NCBI GenBank assembly: GCA_002104935.1
Contig: MCGT01000031.1
Coordinates: 267,324-331,323 of the forward strand
From: Hesseltinella vesiculosa
Lineage: Eukaryota; Mucoromycota; Mucoromycetes; Mucorales; Cunninghamellaceae
Reading direction: 5' to 3'
Length of the DNA: 64,000 nucleotides
Shown here: in pieces, positions 1-11,721 of the stretch
Numbering within the stretch: the first letter of the stretch is position 1
Layout of the letters: the number at the start of each line of letters is the position of its first letter
Program-made: the position numbers and the translations under genes
The notes under the pieces: generated by a model
The model's database searches: none
What the model was told of the DNA's origin: nothing
What the model saw: only the letters and a program-made list of their open reading frames with translations

Positions 1-220
1 CCCCCCCTCGCCGACTAGGTGACCTAGCTCTTCTGGACGCTGCCCATCAAGCCCAGGTCCTACATAGCTATCCTCTCTCTTGAACACTTCCTCTTCCCGA
101 TCCCACCTTTTTGACCGCATCCTGTCTTGGTGTATACCCATTCACCTTGGTCGATCCGATTCCTCCGCTTTATTCTCTCAACTCCGAAACGGACCACTTT
201 CAGCAGGCTCACATCGTCTT

Positions 221-470
221 GAAAAAAAAAAAAAAACCCAATGCTGCGCTGCACTTTTGAGTGATTATATCGATGTGAAATTTTGAGAGGGTGCGCAAAT
301 GCATGGATGATGGTGATGCTGAAAAAAACAAATCGATTGGTGAAGTTCCCCCAGCCAACGTTTGTTCAGTTTCGTTTTGACACCGGCGATTCCTCAGCTA
401 AAAAAAATGAAAAATAGGAGGTTGCCCCCCAGGTGATCTAATCAAATTCACCAATTCTGGCCGCGACCTG
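221..470 (+). repeat. Dispersed repeat family, copy A
   Basis: This stretch resembles four other places in the window (about 6,095, 44,165, 51,075 and 52,735). Shared landmarks, in order, are a block ending TTTTGAGTGAT or TTTTGGGTGAT, an ATGATGG-type segment, CAGCCAACGTTTGTTCAG, TTTCGTTTTGAC, CAGCTAAAA and CCCCAGGTGATCT. Copies occur in both orientations and have diverged by many substitutions and small indels. It lies directly upstream of the first phosphatase-subunit exon seen here, so it may sit in an intron or replace the 5' end. No coding potential was recognised, so a short non-autonomous element is the likeliest nature (inference). Confidence 0.6.
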
Positions 471-536
471 AAATCAGAGTCCTTTTTGCTTTTTTATTCC
501 GTTTTGCTCCTGATTGTCATGTCCCATGTCTTTTAG

Positions 537-2800
537 GAATCCCAGTTTAGTTAGAGATAAGATCGTCCATGTGATTGACTTGCCTAAGCCATCCCTGGAC
601 ACCTTATCAGACACGTTGGAGCGATTGAACGTCAACACCAAGAAACTCGATGCCAACTATGAACTGAAAGCGTCGATGCCAATCCACGTAAGCGTGACAT
701 GCTTGGCAACAACGGTAGAAAGCTCATGTTGCGATTCTTTAGGATTATATATCTGAATTGGTGAATCTTTTTGATGATTTCAAAGAAAACAACGATGACG
801 TCAATGCCAGGCTTGTATACAAAATCTTCAGCTACCTCTGTAAGGATCGTGTTCAACGTGAACTACATTATGCACCCCTTTCTCACCTTTTTTTTTTTTT
901 AATAGTACTCATAGCCAATGTCCAATTCATACAAGTGTTTATTCGGCAGGACTTATTTTTACGTGTTCTGGATGTCCTCAATGGTAAGACTGAACTTTAC
1001 GAAAGAATAACGCTGATCTCGTTTTCTCTCTCCCCACTGTTCCGTGATGATCAAAACTAAAGTGGGCTCCAAGAAGAAAACTTCATACCGAGAGCTGTTC
1101 AGCAACATGCCAAAGCTGGACGAGGTAGGTGTCATGCTTGTGCGGGAAAGACGGGTGTAGGTCATGGAAGAGGAAGCTCACCTGTTTCATTCGTTAGGGG
1201 GTTCCGCTGAATTCTTCTTTGGCAACCAGCCTGGGCGAAATTGATCATTTGGACTTTCTAAAGAAAAACGTCATTACTCTGGTACAGAAGAAGCGGTTCT
1301 TGGTCGATACTCTGGAGCAACTGACCCTCTGGAAACATATCGACATGGTCAATGACCTCCAGCAGGATGCTCTGCTGACTCGACAACTTTTCCAGTCCCT
1401 CCGATTCGCTGACGCCCCCATCGCCCAGCGCTGTAGCATTGCCCAGCTGCTGATCCGTATCTTCAACTATGCACAGAACGACATGGCCGACTTTGCCGCT
1501 GCCACCTTCTTCAGGTACACGCAAGCACTAAAAGAAATCAGTCCAGTTTGCTCAGCTTTTACGGGTGCGAATGCTCTCTTGCGATTAGAATCATGGACGG
1601 GATTGGATTTCTGGACATGGTCCAGCAGCTGATCATGGACGAAGAACCAGAAATCCGGCGATCAGCTTCCACCTTGTTTTCTATTGCGATTGGCCTGGAT
1701 CTGGACCACATTCAGCAGTCCATTCTTCAGCAGGCTGACCAACCCAAGCAGGCCTCTCACTCAACGCTACTCCAGGTGTTGTTACAACGATGGGTCGATG
1801 AACAAGAGCCAGAAATAGAAGTCCAGCTATATGATCACATTCAACGCCTGATTGGGATTTCCGACGTGCGGTCCTCGACACGCTCTTCCAGCAAGAGGCA
1901 GGCTATCGCACAAGGCAAAGTGCTTCCCATCCAGGTAAAAAAAAAAAAAAGGCACACCCCAAGTTTGCTTATGTTGCCTCTCGCATTAGTCTATTTTTGA
2001 CGATGATCCTGCTACGGGTAATCTGCTGAAACATTTTTTTGCTCGGTGTGCCTCCATAGTAGTTCAACCTATTGACAATCTACCCATTGAACCCATCAAA
2101 GGTAACCATTTCGACTTGCATCTCAGCCTGACCAAAATGCCTGACATTCTTGCCTTTTTTGACGCCAGACAACCAAGCGGTCCCCCTAGAAACGACGCAC
2201 GACCGAGCTGTTTTTTATACCCATTTGTGCCAGTTGGTTCAAACATTACTCGAACAATACGGACCTCGGATGAAACATGTACTGCATGGGTCACACTTGT
2301 TTGAGAAAATCGCCCAACTGCTGCGCTCGCCCTATGTGGAAGTCAAGCTGCGTAAGCTTTATACAAGAAAATTACCCAGACCATGACTGATGAAAATCCC
2401 TTTTTTGGTTTGTGCGGCAACAGATGCGTTACGTGTATTTAGGGCATGTATTGGAATGCGTGACAATGACCTCGGCCGACTTCTCATCAGCCAGCGTGTA
2501 TTCTCCTATATTATCTGGCTCTCTCAGGAAGTGCAAGAGGATTCTCGTAGTACCTTTCATACTGAATATGTGGAATTCTTTGACTTCATCCTTATCGTAA
2601 GTGTCCAAGCCAGCTAATGAAAGCCCCAAGGCCACTCACCTTTTTCTTCCCCTTGTGACACGTGTCGACAGCGAAATATGACGAGCATCATCACGCATAT
2701 CTTCGAAAAGCATGGCGACCAATTGCAGCCGCTGGAGCATCTGGATCAAATCAAAGCCATGCAAGTCAAATACCAACAGCAAAAACTCAGGCGGCCCTAG
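537..2800 (+). CDS. Protein phosphatase 4 regulatory subunit 3 (PP4R3/SMEK/Psy2), N-terminus not present
   Basis: This encodes the armadillo-like part of PP4R3, the scaffold that targets protein phosphatase 4 to substrates in the DNA damage response and cell-cycle control. About ten exons can be joined: 537-687, 743-839, 906-983, 1063-1124, 1198-1514, 1589-1934, 1990-2101, 2169-2351, 2424-2596 and 2672-2800. All but one use GT-AG introns in matching phase; the 983/1063 junction is less certain. Recognisable SMEK segments are DYISELVNLFDDF, ANVQFIQVFIRQDLFL, HALRVFRACIGMRDN and EYVEFFDFIL, and the fold is helical repeats. The N-terminal EVH1-like domain of the family is missing. The exon at 537 starts after a splice acceptor and only repeat DNA lies before it, so the first exon is either outside the window or lost. 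The frame ends at TAG 2798-2800; the downstream frame is discussed separately. Confidence 0.82.
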
Positions 2801-2878
2801 CAGTTCGTTCAGTAATAAATTATTCAATGGCCTGATGGACCAGCCAGACGTGAATGACGGAGGTGAAGAGCAAGGTTG
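2788..2878 (+). other. Possible frameshifted 3' end of the PP4R3 gene
   Basis: After the short A run at about 2,781-2,785 the alternative frame stays open to TGA at 2876-2878. It reads like coding sequence (NSGGPSSSFSNKLFNGLMDQ, then an acidic tail). This is what the variable acidic C-terminus of PP4R3 proteins usually looks like, whereas the primary frame stops at once. A one-base indel in the A run would explain it, either as a sequencing error or as a real mutation. Further acidic or basic coding-like fragments around 2,975-3,062 are not in a continuous frame. Confidence 0.4.
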
Positions 2879-4442
2879 AGGTTTGGTTACAGAGTGAGGT
2901 AAAGAAGAAGCGACTCCTGATAGCTGATTGAGAACTCCCCCCCCCCTTCTCCTTCTGATCCCATAACATACAGGATCCCATCGTCAAGGTGCTCGATGAC
3001 CACGGGTATTCTATGTAGATGTCACCGTTTCAGGGAGTTGACGTCGTCGACGGATCGTAAAAAGAAAGTCGGTATGTACCACGTTTTTCGCCATAAAAGC
3101 CTTTCACGGCACAATTTCTGTTTGTCATGGCAGGTGCTTGAGCTTAGATAGTTGCGGAGGATCTATGTTTAAACCCAACAGCCAATGAAAAAGACCAGTC
3201 AAGTTGGGACAATGAGAAGGAAAAGCGTTGTCACCACCGCATTTAGGAAAACGATCGGCCAAAGTATCATCACTGTCACTTTTTCCCAATGGCAAAACCT
3301 GAAAGGATCTACCTCCTTGTTCGCCAGCACTCTATTTTTATCTCGACAAGAGAGGCTTGCTCAATGAGGGGACTTGGTGACCAGCGAAAAAAAAAAAAAA
3401 TTGGCAAGCCGCTTGATTTAGGGGGGGGGGATTGACAGCGAGATAATCTTGGATGACATGCTTTCATTTCCATCCGATGACGCGTGCCAACAATCCGTGA
3501 GTGAATCCAGAGTATCCTTGTGCGTCTCTTTTCCTTTGGCCACCGAGGAGGTAATGTGTTGCCACCGATAGTCGCATGGCAGTCGACAAGGGGCAGCAGA
3601 GCTGGAAAAAAAAGTACCAATTCAAGGAGAGATCCCACCGGTGTTGCACCCACGTTTTTTCCCAGTCAACTCCTTGGACTAAAATATTCATATGACAGAT
3701 CTCAGCAAGACTGCATGAATGATAGACGCTTTTTTTTATTATTATTTTTAGGCACTTTTTCTGTGTTGTACAATATCATGTGTGATCGAAATCATCTCCT
3801 TAAATCGCACTGTTTTTCATTTCGGCTGACAGGCTTTGATACTGCTTTTTAAAGGGGTAAAAGAAAATCATGTGGAGTCAGGGCAAGCCACGTTTAAGCA
3901 ACAGGACGTGTGATACCACCGTCAGGAAAAATAAAAAGTGTCTTGGAAGGGTGGGGAAGTGAGCTGTCTAAAAAAGGGTAACTTCACTGGTCAGCACAGT
4001 TCGTCAAATGCTTTCCAAGAGAAGGAATCCTCGGTATGCGAATGTCAAATGGGAAGGGGACCTTTTTTTCTCCTCCAAATTGATAAAGCAAGTTAAAATA
4101 AATCCTGCTGTGAAACCATCAAGGTTCTCAAAAAGAAAAAGACGTCGCTTTTTTTTTTTGGGCACCTCCTTGGGATCAAGCCATGGTCAAGGTTTACCGA
4201 GGAAACAGTGCACGTTTTTTACTTCTGTCCAAGGAACGTGTCACCAATAGCACTGATTCCTTTCATCCTTCTTTTTTTTACTTTCTTCATGACACGATCC
4301 TGTCAATTCAGTATAAATACGACCTTGGTTTTTGATCGTGTCATTTTTTTTTATCATCCAATTACCCAATCCCTTCCTTATAAAAGCCATTCTTTCTCTT
4401 GCTACATCCCGTTCTCTGTGATTATTCTAATCGTTCCTTATT
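2879..4442. other. Intergenic region, no gene recognised
   Basis: The stretch is AT-rich with many homopolymer runs, including a G10 run near 3,421 and several T8-T9 runs. Open frames here are short and lack any family resemblance. The last 150 bases hold the promoter of the secreted-protein gene. Confidence 0.6.
4379..4385 (+). promoter_or_regulatory. TATA box of the secreted-protein gene
   Basis: TATAAAA lies 58 bases before the ATG at 4443, and a second TATAAATA lies at 4312-4319. The spacing allows a short pyrimidine-rich 5' leader. Two clear TATA boxes suggest a strongly or conditionally expressed gene (inference). Confidence 0.5.
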
Positions 4443-5300
4443 ATGCGTGCCTCTGCTTTCCTACTCTGCCTTTTTGCCCTCTTTGCCGTGACAATGGCAC
4501 TCCCCACCAACATGGCCAAGCGTGAATATGCTGGCGACCTCATGAAGCGCACCTCTTTCCCCGTCACTGTGGACGCCAAACTTAAAGCTGATATCTCTGC
4601 TGCCATCAAGGCCGATATCAAGGCCAACGTCCTAGCCAAAATCTCTGCTTCCGTAATCCCTTTTCGTGCTTTTTTTATCTCGACTGGCCATTCACCTCTC
4701 CATAAATTAACTTTAGGTTTCCGAGCAAGTCAAGGCCACATTGGATGTCAAGGTCAGCGCCCTTGGTGGCATCATTTCTATTGGCGACGCAAAACTGTCT
4801 ATTGAAGAAGATGCTCAACTTAAAAAGCTTGCTGGTAAGTCCTGCTCATCAGATAACAAAAAAAAAAAAATTGGCGCTGCTAGTGAGCTGACTTTTTTTT
4901 TTCTTGTGCTAAAGCTAGCGTCGAAGCGTCGATTGAAGCCAAGCTTGGCCTTGGTGCGTATGCTGACATCGATGTTCAATTAGATCGCCTCTTGGGAAAC
5001 AAGAAGACGTGTAGTGAAAAGGACTTGGAAACCATTATCGCCAAGCTCGAAGCCAAATTGATCGCCAAGCTCAAAGTGGAATTGCCCAAGATCTGTCTGG
5101 GTTTAAAGGCCGACATCAAGGCTGCTGTGGACTTGTGCATCAAGAACTTGGAAATCAACATCCCTCTCCTTCTTGATATCAAGGTGTCGGCCTCCGTCAA
5201 AGTCAATGCTATTGTCAAGCTCTGTGCTGACGTCGCTGTCAAGGTGTGTGCCAAACTGGATGCCAAAGTCTGTGCTAAGGCTGTCATTGGTCTCTTGTGA
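4443..5300 (+). CDS. Small secreted Lys/Ala/Asp-rich repeat protein with dibasic processing sites
   Basis: No named family is recognised. Three exons, about 4443-4651, 4719-4832 and 4916-5300, join in frame through two GT-AG introns. The product has a clear signal peptide (MRASAFLLCLFALFAVTMA). Two Lys-Arg sites then flank a short segment (AKR-EYAGDLM-KR), which are typical Kex2 cleavage points. The mature part is made of amphipathic stretches of the type DAKLKADISAAIKADIKANV, with alternating Lys and acidic residues. In the third exon six or seven cysteines occur within the repeats (ICLGLKADIKAAVDLCIKN and similar). The pattern suggests long amphipathic helices, possibly a surface-active or wall-associated protein (inference). 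Strong TATA boxes precede it and AATAAA follows at 5409. Confidence 0.75.
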
Positions 5301-5408
5301 TCCTTGGCCGTTTCTTTCTCCTTCTCCCCATACAATGTAATCAGTATCTAAATTCTCATAAACCTTACATATATATTACTGAGGAATCGAACCATTCTCT
5401 CTCCTACC

Positions 5409-5414
5409 AATAAA
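5409..5414 (+). terminator. Poly(A) signal of the secreted-protein gene
   Basis: A canonical AATAAA hexamer lies 109 bases after the TGA stop of the secreted-protein gene and is the first such signal downstream. Confidence 0.5.
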
Positions 5415-8349
5415 GTCGTGGGCACTCTCTGTCCTGTTCCCATTCACTGTTCAAGTCGGCCAGCCCGGATCAACCGGAAAAACTCAGCCGGTAAATTAAA
5501 TGCACCATGAAAAAGGTCTAGATTGAGAAGATCTTGATGCTTCATTGCTGCCTAAATTGGTTGCTCTGGATCTGGAGAATGCAGGGCAGGTGCGAAATTA
5601 CCAAACTCTCTGTAAAGGTCTCGAGTAAAAAGTCTACAAAAAGAGTGACTCGTCTATTCTCAGCCAACTTTAAATTCACCTTCTAGCGGCAAATTAAGTC
5701 TTAATATCACCCGGCAAAGCCTAATCATCCCATTTGTTGAACATCGCAGGTCCCCATCTGGTTTACATTCCTCAAGGTTGATCCATTACTGCATCAAAAT
5801 GGTAATCGCGCTTGTTGGAGCATGGGCTAGCTCAATAAAACAGGACAAAAAAAAAAGCAAATGTAAGACAGTCTCTCATTGCCGATTTTCCTTTTTTATT
5901 GGGGGGCGGGCGTAAGCCTGTGTTAGAGTACATGCCGATTCTAAACCTCATTGCTTCGTATGATCATCTATCATCATGTATTACTTGGGTGCAAATTTGA
6001 GCCGAATTAATTCCGATGATCTTTATTTTTTTTTATCAGATCACCGCAGTCTACCCAGGGGAAAAGGGTCGGATTGAAAAATAAGGAGTGAGCGATGTGA
6101 GGCAGTCTTGAGCCAGTGTATCGGTGTGAAATTTTATACGTGCGCAGTACATCATAAATGATGATGGTGCAGAAAAAACCAAACCCATCAGCAAACGTAG
6201 TTTCGACATCGTGGACTGTCCAGCCAAAAAAAAAATAAAAAAAGGAAAGAGGAAAAATCCAACAGCTAGGTTCAATCGCCGACATGGCCTACGTTCAAAC
6301 CAAAAGGTGCAATCTCCAGCATTGCACCAAGTGAAGTTAGCAGAGAAACTGCATGAATGACAATTGCCTCTTATGCTGGGTTACTTGTGTACAATGATTG
6401 AGGCATATCAATAGGGTGATTTTTAAGGGTGATTTTTTTTACCTAAAAGATAAGCATCTTTTTGGCAAGGAACATGCCTCCCAACCAGCACTGCTAACGA
6501 TGACCGTTTCAGTCTCCTTGTCAAAAAACCACTTTTTCTTCGTTTCAAATGTCGACGGCATAGCAGTTTGCAAGTCTGGCCTCTGTTAGGGTGCCAGCTG
6601 ATTGGCTTGCGTACAAAACCAAGTCAGTTCTAATCTCACTCAATTAGCCCAAGCAATAAATGCACTTCAACGTTAGTTTTCAAGGTTGAAATTACAAGCT
6701 TCTCAGGTGAATTATCTCAGAGCAGGCTGCACCAGACAATGTTCGACGGCTAGGCTGATGAGAACCGAGATTCATGGATGGGCTTTGTAACGTGGAAAAA
6801 AAAAGGAGGATGGAATCTTTTGCAAGCATCGCAATGGAGGCAATTAAAAAAAATGGCCCCAGTCTTTGACCAAAGCACGCCAATGCACTAGATTCACTGC
6901 CGCTCTTATGTGATACAAGATGAGTAGAAGCTTTTATTTTTTCTTCTCAAAAAGTCGTCAATGAAAAATAAAAGAAAGATGCGTGGATGGCTAGGCTTTC
7001 TATTTTTTTTCTATCCGCGCCCGTGTGAGTGACGCTACGCAGTAGGAAGGGAAAGATGTCATCCTCACTTGCATTTGCCACAACGTCATTTTCGGAACTG
7101 TTGAGCATGCAATTGAGAATGAAAGGGAGCAGGTGATGCGTTGCACAAAAGGAGAGGCATGATGTTGCATTTGACACTGTCACAATTGTCCAAAAAAGGT
7201 TACAAGAAAACAAAAAAAAAACTACCCCAGCACCTGATTGAAGATCCTCCTGGTTTTTAAATCCCCGCATGCATTTTTTTTCTACAAGCTTGGTTTTTTT
7301 TTAATTTCTTCAGATCACGAAATGCCACAGGCATGCATTCCGCCTGCTAGAGAAAGTCAAGGAAAAAGGCGTTCTTGAGGCATTAAAAAAAACGGAGCGA
7401 AAAGGCGTGAGTTGAGAATATGCAGTTGGTAAGGATGAAGGGCGTTTTCTCGTTCGAAAGCAACTGGCAAAAGAGTTTGCATAGAACATTCCTTTCTTAA
7501 GTCTTGGTTTCTTTTCTAGACCTCTCCGAGGATAATAACGAGGCACCTGCAAAGATAAAAAAAAGGCTGGTAGGGCTTCTGGGAAATTTAAAAAAAAAAA
7601 AGAACGGAGGCAAAAAAAAGGAGGTCCATGTCAATGACAGGGTTCTCTTTTTTAAGCTTGATGGAGGGGATGGTTTTCATGGAAACGAAGCCAAGAAAAC
7701 GAACTTCCTCGGTGGAATCATCGTATTATAGCAAGAAGGACCGACTTGTCCACGTGCGACCAAACAATGTAAAAAATCAGAGCACAAGAGAGGTGTTTTC
7801 AATGAGCATTTTGAAAAGATTTTTGAAAAAAGGCCTCCTTGGCTATTAATAAGAGGTTCTCCCGATTTCGTGGTCTCCTGTCACCCCTCGTCCCCTGGTC
7901 AATGCTTAACATTTCAAAAAACAGAGTTTTTCTATTTGTCTTTTTCTCAAAAATGGGTCTATCCTCCAAGCGTTGACTCGCTCACACGCTTTGTTGGTTT
8001 TTCAACTCAGCTTGGAAGTGTCATGCAAGAAACCGGCACGTGAGAATGGTGCAGAGCATCAAAGAGGTAGACAAAAGTAGAGAGGCTGAGAGATGTTCAC
8101 CTCAAGGTAGATGCCCAAATAGATGAACGAGAAATGCATAAAACTCCAGATGATTTGCTTTCTCGTCTGGTGCACAGTGAACCTTTTGGAAAAAGATCGC
8201 GTGATTTTTCCCAGACTGTCGGAGGTTCAAACCAGACGCAATTCTTTTTTTAATATTTTTGGGCTCCTCCTTTCTTTTAACTCTCTTCTTTTTCACTTTT
8301 TATTTTTTTGAATCTCCTTGAATTAAAGCCAATTGTTCATTTCTAAATC
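5415..8349. other. Long intergenic region
   Basis: Nearly 3 kb without a convincing gene. Open frames here are driven by poly-A and poly-T tracts and show no family motifs or splice chains. One diverged member of the dispersed repeat family lies at about 6,095-6,285. The final 60 bases are the T-rich leader of the FHA-RING gene. Confidence 0.6.
6095..6285 (+). repeat. Dispersed repeat family, copy B (partial)
   Basis: It shares with copy A the run GTGTGAAATTTT, then GTGCGCA, ATGATGATGGTG followed by AGAAAAAA, and CAGCC followed by an A-rich tail, in the same order and orientation. The right part seen in copies A, C and D (CCCAGG...GATC) is not evident, so this copy is shorter or more decayed. 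Confidence 0.45.
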
Positions 8350-10471
8350 ATGGCTGATGGATCTTGTGTAGCCATGTATGCACAACCCGATGAATCTATA
8401 CCCAACACTTCTTCAAGCTTACGACGATTGTCTCATGGTGCCCATTATTTACGCCGCCTGTCAAGATCCTTTTCACAAGAAACACCGTCTCCCTCCTCCC
8501 TTCCCTCAGCCGACCCCAGACGACGGTCAACCTTTGCCACCTCTTCGTCTGTCGATCCGTCGCTACCTCGAGCTCAAAACTTGCATATTCGTATCGTCCC
8601 AAACATTGAGAATCCGAGTCGCAGCCTGATCTTTGACATTTTTGATCGAGAGCTGGAGCCTGGGGTGTATATCAAGGTGGGTCGCTTTACCGATCGCACA
8701 CAATCTCCTACACATATGTCTTTCAAAAGCAAGGTCGTGTCCAGATCACACTGCGAATTCTGGGTGGAAAATGGCAAGGTGGGAACAAGAAGAGCAAGTC
8801 ATTCGATGACGGTGGGAGAGTGACACAGACTAACTCTAATTTTTTTTTTTTTTTGAACAGTTGTTTATACGGGACACAAATTCCTCCTCTGGCACCTTTT
8901 TGAATCATATCCGTATCAGTCCACCCAGCCAACAGAGTCAGCCGCAAGAAATCAAGGATGGTGATATCGTTCAATTGGGAGTGGATTATCAAGGTGGTAT
9001 TGAAGAAATCTATCGATCGGTCAAAATGCGGTTTGAAGTCAATCGAACCAGACGCCAACGACCCTTGTCCTTCAACATGACAGCGTTTCAGAATATCCGC
9101 AATTTGACCAGCACTGGAAGCCAGATTCAAGACCAAACCGCGTCCTCCTTGTCCACCTCGTCATCTTTGCACCCACCTCCTGTCCCTGAAATGGATGGGT
9201 CCGCCCAGCAAAACGACGCTAGCCTCAATAGGGTGCAACACATGACCTCATCTTTGGTTCCCTCTTCGACGGCCCAAACCATGCCTGAAACATGCCAAGG
9301 CATTGATCAAGTGGAAGAATGCTGCATATGTTTGTAAGTGTTTTTTATTTTTTGGGACGGAAAAAGGAGATACCAATCGATTTTTTTTTTTAATAGGTAT
9401 GCTTTGGCACCCAATCAAGCACTCTTCGTTTCACCTTGCGCTCACACTTACCATTATAAATGCATCCGTCCTTTGTTGGAAAGCTATCCTGGCTTCCAAT
9501 GTCCTATCTGCCGTGCTTATTCTGACCTAGAGGCTAATACCAACCTCGAAGCAGAGGAAGTCATCGAAAAATATGGCCTCCAACGTCACCCCACCTTGAT
9601 CAACCACCCAACCACCGACGCACCCGCACCTCTTTCCACTTCCCAATCGTTATGCAGCCATGTTGTCACTGACCTCGAGCAGCCCCCTTGTAAGTGCTTT
9701 GTTTGGAGAAGAGACAGATCGGCGAAACGCATGAGCAAAGCCAATGTGGGGCATCATTGTTATATTGATCTTGGCACTGACGTCTATTTTTTTCTTTCAG
9801 TGCATGAGGCAACCGCGCGCGATCGGAGAACCGTTATTGTGTCTGAGCAGGATCTAGTACCTCCTGTCGTTCACGCCTATACGCATGACGACTTGGACCA
9901 AATAGACGCACGTGACCCGTTATCCCCAGCCTCCTCGACGCACATGCCCACTGCCGTCGACCAGTTGCCACCCCCGACCTCCACCTCATCCCTACCCTTG
10001 GCTATCCACCCGCACATGGATGAACCCCCCCACTCTGAGAGTGACGATGCACCAGAGGGCGTGCCTCGGCCAGATCAACCACAACCAAGACGCGCCAGCA
10101 CCTCGGGCTTTGTCGAAAAGCTGAAAATGGTCTTTTTCGAAAAACGCAAATCCTCTTCGCCTGTCACGCCCCGCCAACGAAAACGGTCCAACCGTCCTCG
10201 ACCCCTGTCCTATCCCAATTTTTTGATGCGACGCCAAGACGATGCCCAGCCCGACATCCATGCGGACAATCGTGTAGACGAGGTCTTCTCCAGTTTTGAT
10301 GTCAACACCTCGACCTCGTCCTCAGCCCTCCCTCATAGCAGCAGTATGCTTGTTTCTAGTCAAACTCTTTCTCGTCAATCCACCACACATCTTCCGGAAA
10401 TCGTCGAAGTGGATGAATTAGCGTGGCAACAGTCCATGCGTCCATACCAGCCCATGTCTGTGGATGGGTGA
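8350..10471 (+). CDS. dma1: FHA-RING E3 ubiquitin ligase, Dma1/Dma2-like
   Basis: This is likely a ubiquitin ligase that reads phospho-threonine through its FHA domain and ubiquitinates targets in mitotic-exit, septation and spindle-position checkpoints, as Dma proteins do in yeasts. Four exons are supported: 8350 to about 8779, from about 8861, from 9398, and from 9801 to TGA 10471. The FHA core is intact: GRFTDRT, SKVVSRSHCEFW, then DTNSSSGTFLNHIRIS and KDGDIVQLGVDYQGG. The RING follows as CCICL (end of exon 2), then CAHTYHYKC and CPICRAY, giving the C3HC4 pattern. The FHA-RING order and the linker match Dma1/CHFR-type ligases. The C-terminal tail of about 300 residues is Ser/Pro-rich and longer than in yeast Dma proteins, which suggests phosphoregulation (inference). 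Confidence 0.9.
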
Positions 10472-10595
10472 ATTTTTTTTTTATTCATCCCATTAGATAT
10501 CCCCCTCTCTTATCACTTTCCCCTTTATCTCATTTCTAATAACATAACCACATCGTACCAATTAAAAAATTGCCATCGAGTATTTTTTTTTATTT

Positions 10596-11554
10596 TCATG
10601 TTTGCATGTTGTATTCTCTACGGATCTGTTCCACGAACTGCACCATGAATTCATGACGTTCTTTACCCATGCGTCGGCCGGCTTCGGTCCGAAGCATATC
10701 CTTGAGTCGAAAGAGTTTTTCTAAAACAGGTAGCCAGTCAAAACACAATCTCTCCTCAGACTTTTTCTACTTCTTACCATGGAAATGGTTGATAGCAGAG
10801 CCATTCTTGGCTGTCGATTGGGCTTCATACTGGTCCTTTGTCATGTTACGCATGGGGTCGATGGTTGCATCAAATAATGCAACCCGTGTGGCTCCACTAT
10901 AGGCTGCGCACCGCATCACGCCTACAGAAAAAAAGTAGGAGCCATAAGACTTTTTGCATTGGCGTTTCATCTTGTTTTTTTTTTCTCACCAAAAGCACCG
11001 ATTGCATCCAGTTTGTCAGCGTCTTGCACACTTGAGAGATCGAAAAAATGGTCAGCTGCGAGGGCGTGGGAAGTTGCTGGAGGTTTACACATGAAGTTCT
11101 CGGCAATGATTGCGCCAATCCACCAAGGCAGCATCATCCTTGGTGTCGTCCCAGGCCAATTCTTTTCGGAAACCAATATGGTTTACAATGCGGGCCACCA
11201 AGGCGGCGCGGTCAGGACGGTAGCCTTGGTCAATAAGAAACGACTGCACAATGTCGCCACCGGTTTGCTTGCCCTTGTAATACTTGGCATCGCCTACATC
11301 GTGACATAAGCCGGCCAACTCGACAATTTCCAGATCAACCACATCGCCTTGCTTGATGCATTCCTTTGCCAGGAACAGAGCTAATACGCAAGAGAAAAAA
11401 AAATCAGCAATGTCAATGACCAATAAAAAGCGGGTTTACCCAAGTTGCGGACACGGTCGACATGTAAGAAATCGTGCGAGGGATCAAATGCACTCATGTA
11501 TTCTTTGACCATGCTGGTTGTCTTGTCAATAATCGTCGCGGTCATGATGTCCAT
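10596..11554 (-). CDS. HD-domain metal-dependent phosphohydrolase, YedJ-like
   Basis: A small HD-superfamily hydrolase resembling the YedJ family, whose substrate is not well established. Exons run from ATG at 11554 through 11440, then about 11380-11094, 11031-10991, 10922-10782 and a last exon to TGA 10596-10598. The metal-binding pattern is visible: HDFLHVDRV supplies the first His, LAGLCHDVGDAKYY the HD pair, a helix with VNHIGF follows, and VVQDADKLDAIGAFG gives the downstream Asp. The third intron, GT|GTAAAC to TCAAG|T, is phase 2 and restores VVQDADKL exactly. The C-terminus ends HEFMVQF and a short tail. It is head-to-head with the arrestin gene, with 167 bases between the start codons, so a shared promoter is likely. 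Confidence 0.85.
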
Positions 11555-11721
11555 GTGGCAAAGTAGGAAAACAAAAAAGAAAGAGCAATGGCTGGCGGGA
11601 TTTCATTTTGTGTCATGGGTTTTCTGCTCCAGAGCAGCTTTTTTTTTTTTCCACTCGCTCTTCTTTTTTATACATTTCCTATTTTTACTTTTGGCGCATC
11701 GGTTTGCTGTTTTCCATTGCA
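11555..11721. promoter_or_regulatory. Compact divergent promoter between HD hydrolase and arrestin genes
   Basis: Only 167 bases separate the two ATGs. The interval contains T-rich tracts and no obvious TATA box. Both promoters must lie here or overlap the 5' leaders. Confidence 0.45.

Noticed and set aside
6007..6285. Minus-strand open frames of 74 to 92 codons, Phe-rich
   Set aside because: They result from poly-A tracts within a dispersed repeat copy and have no protein-like features.
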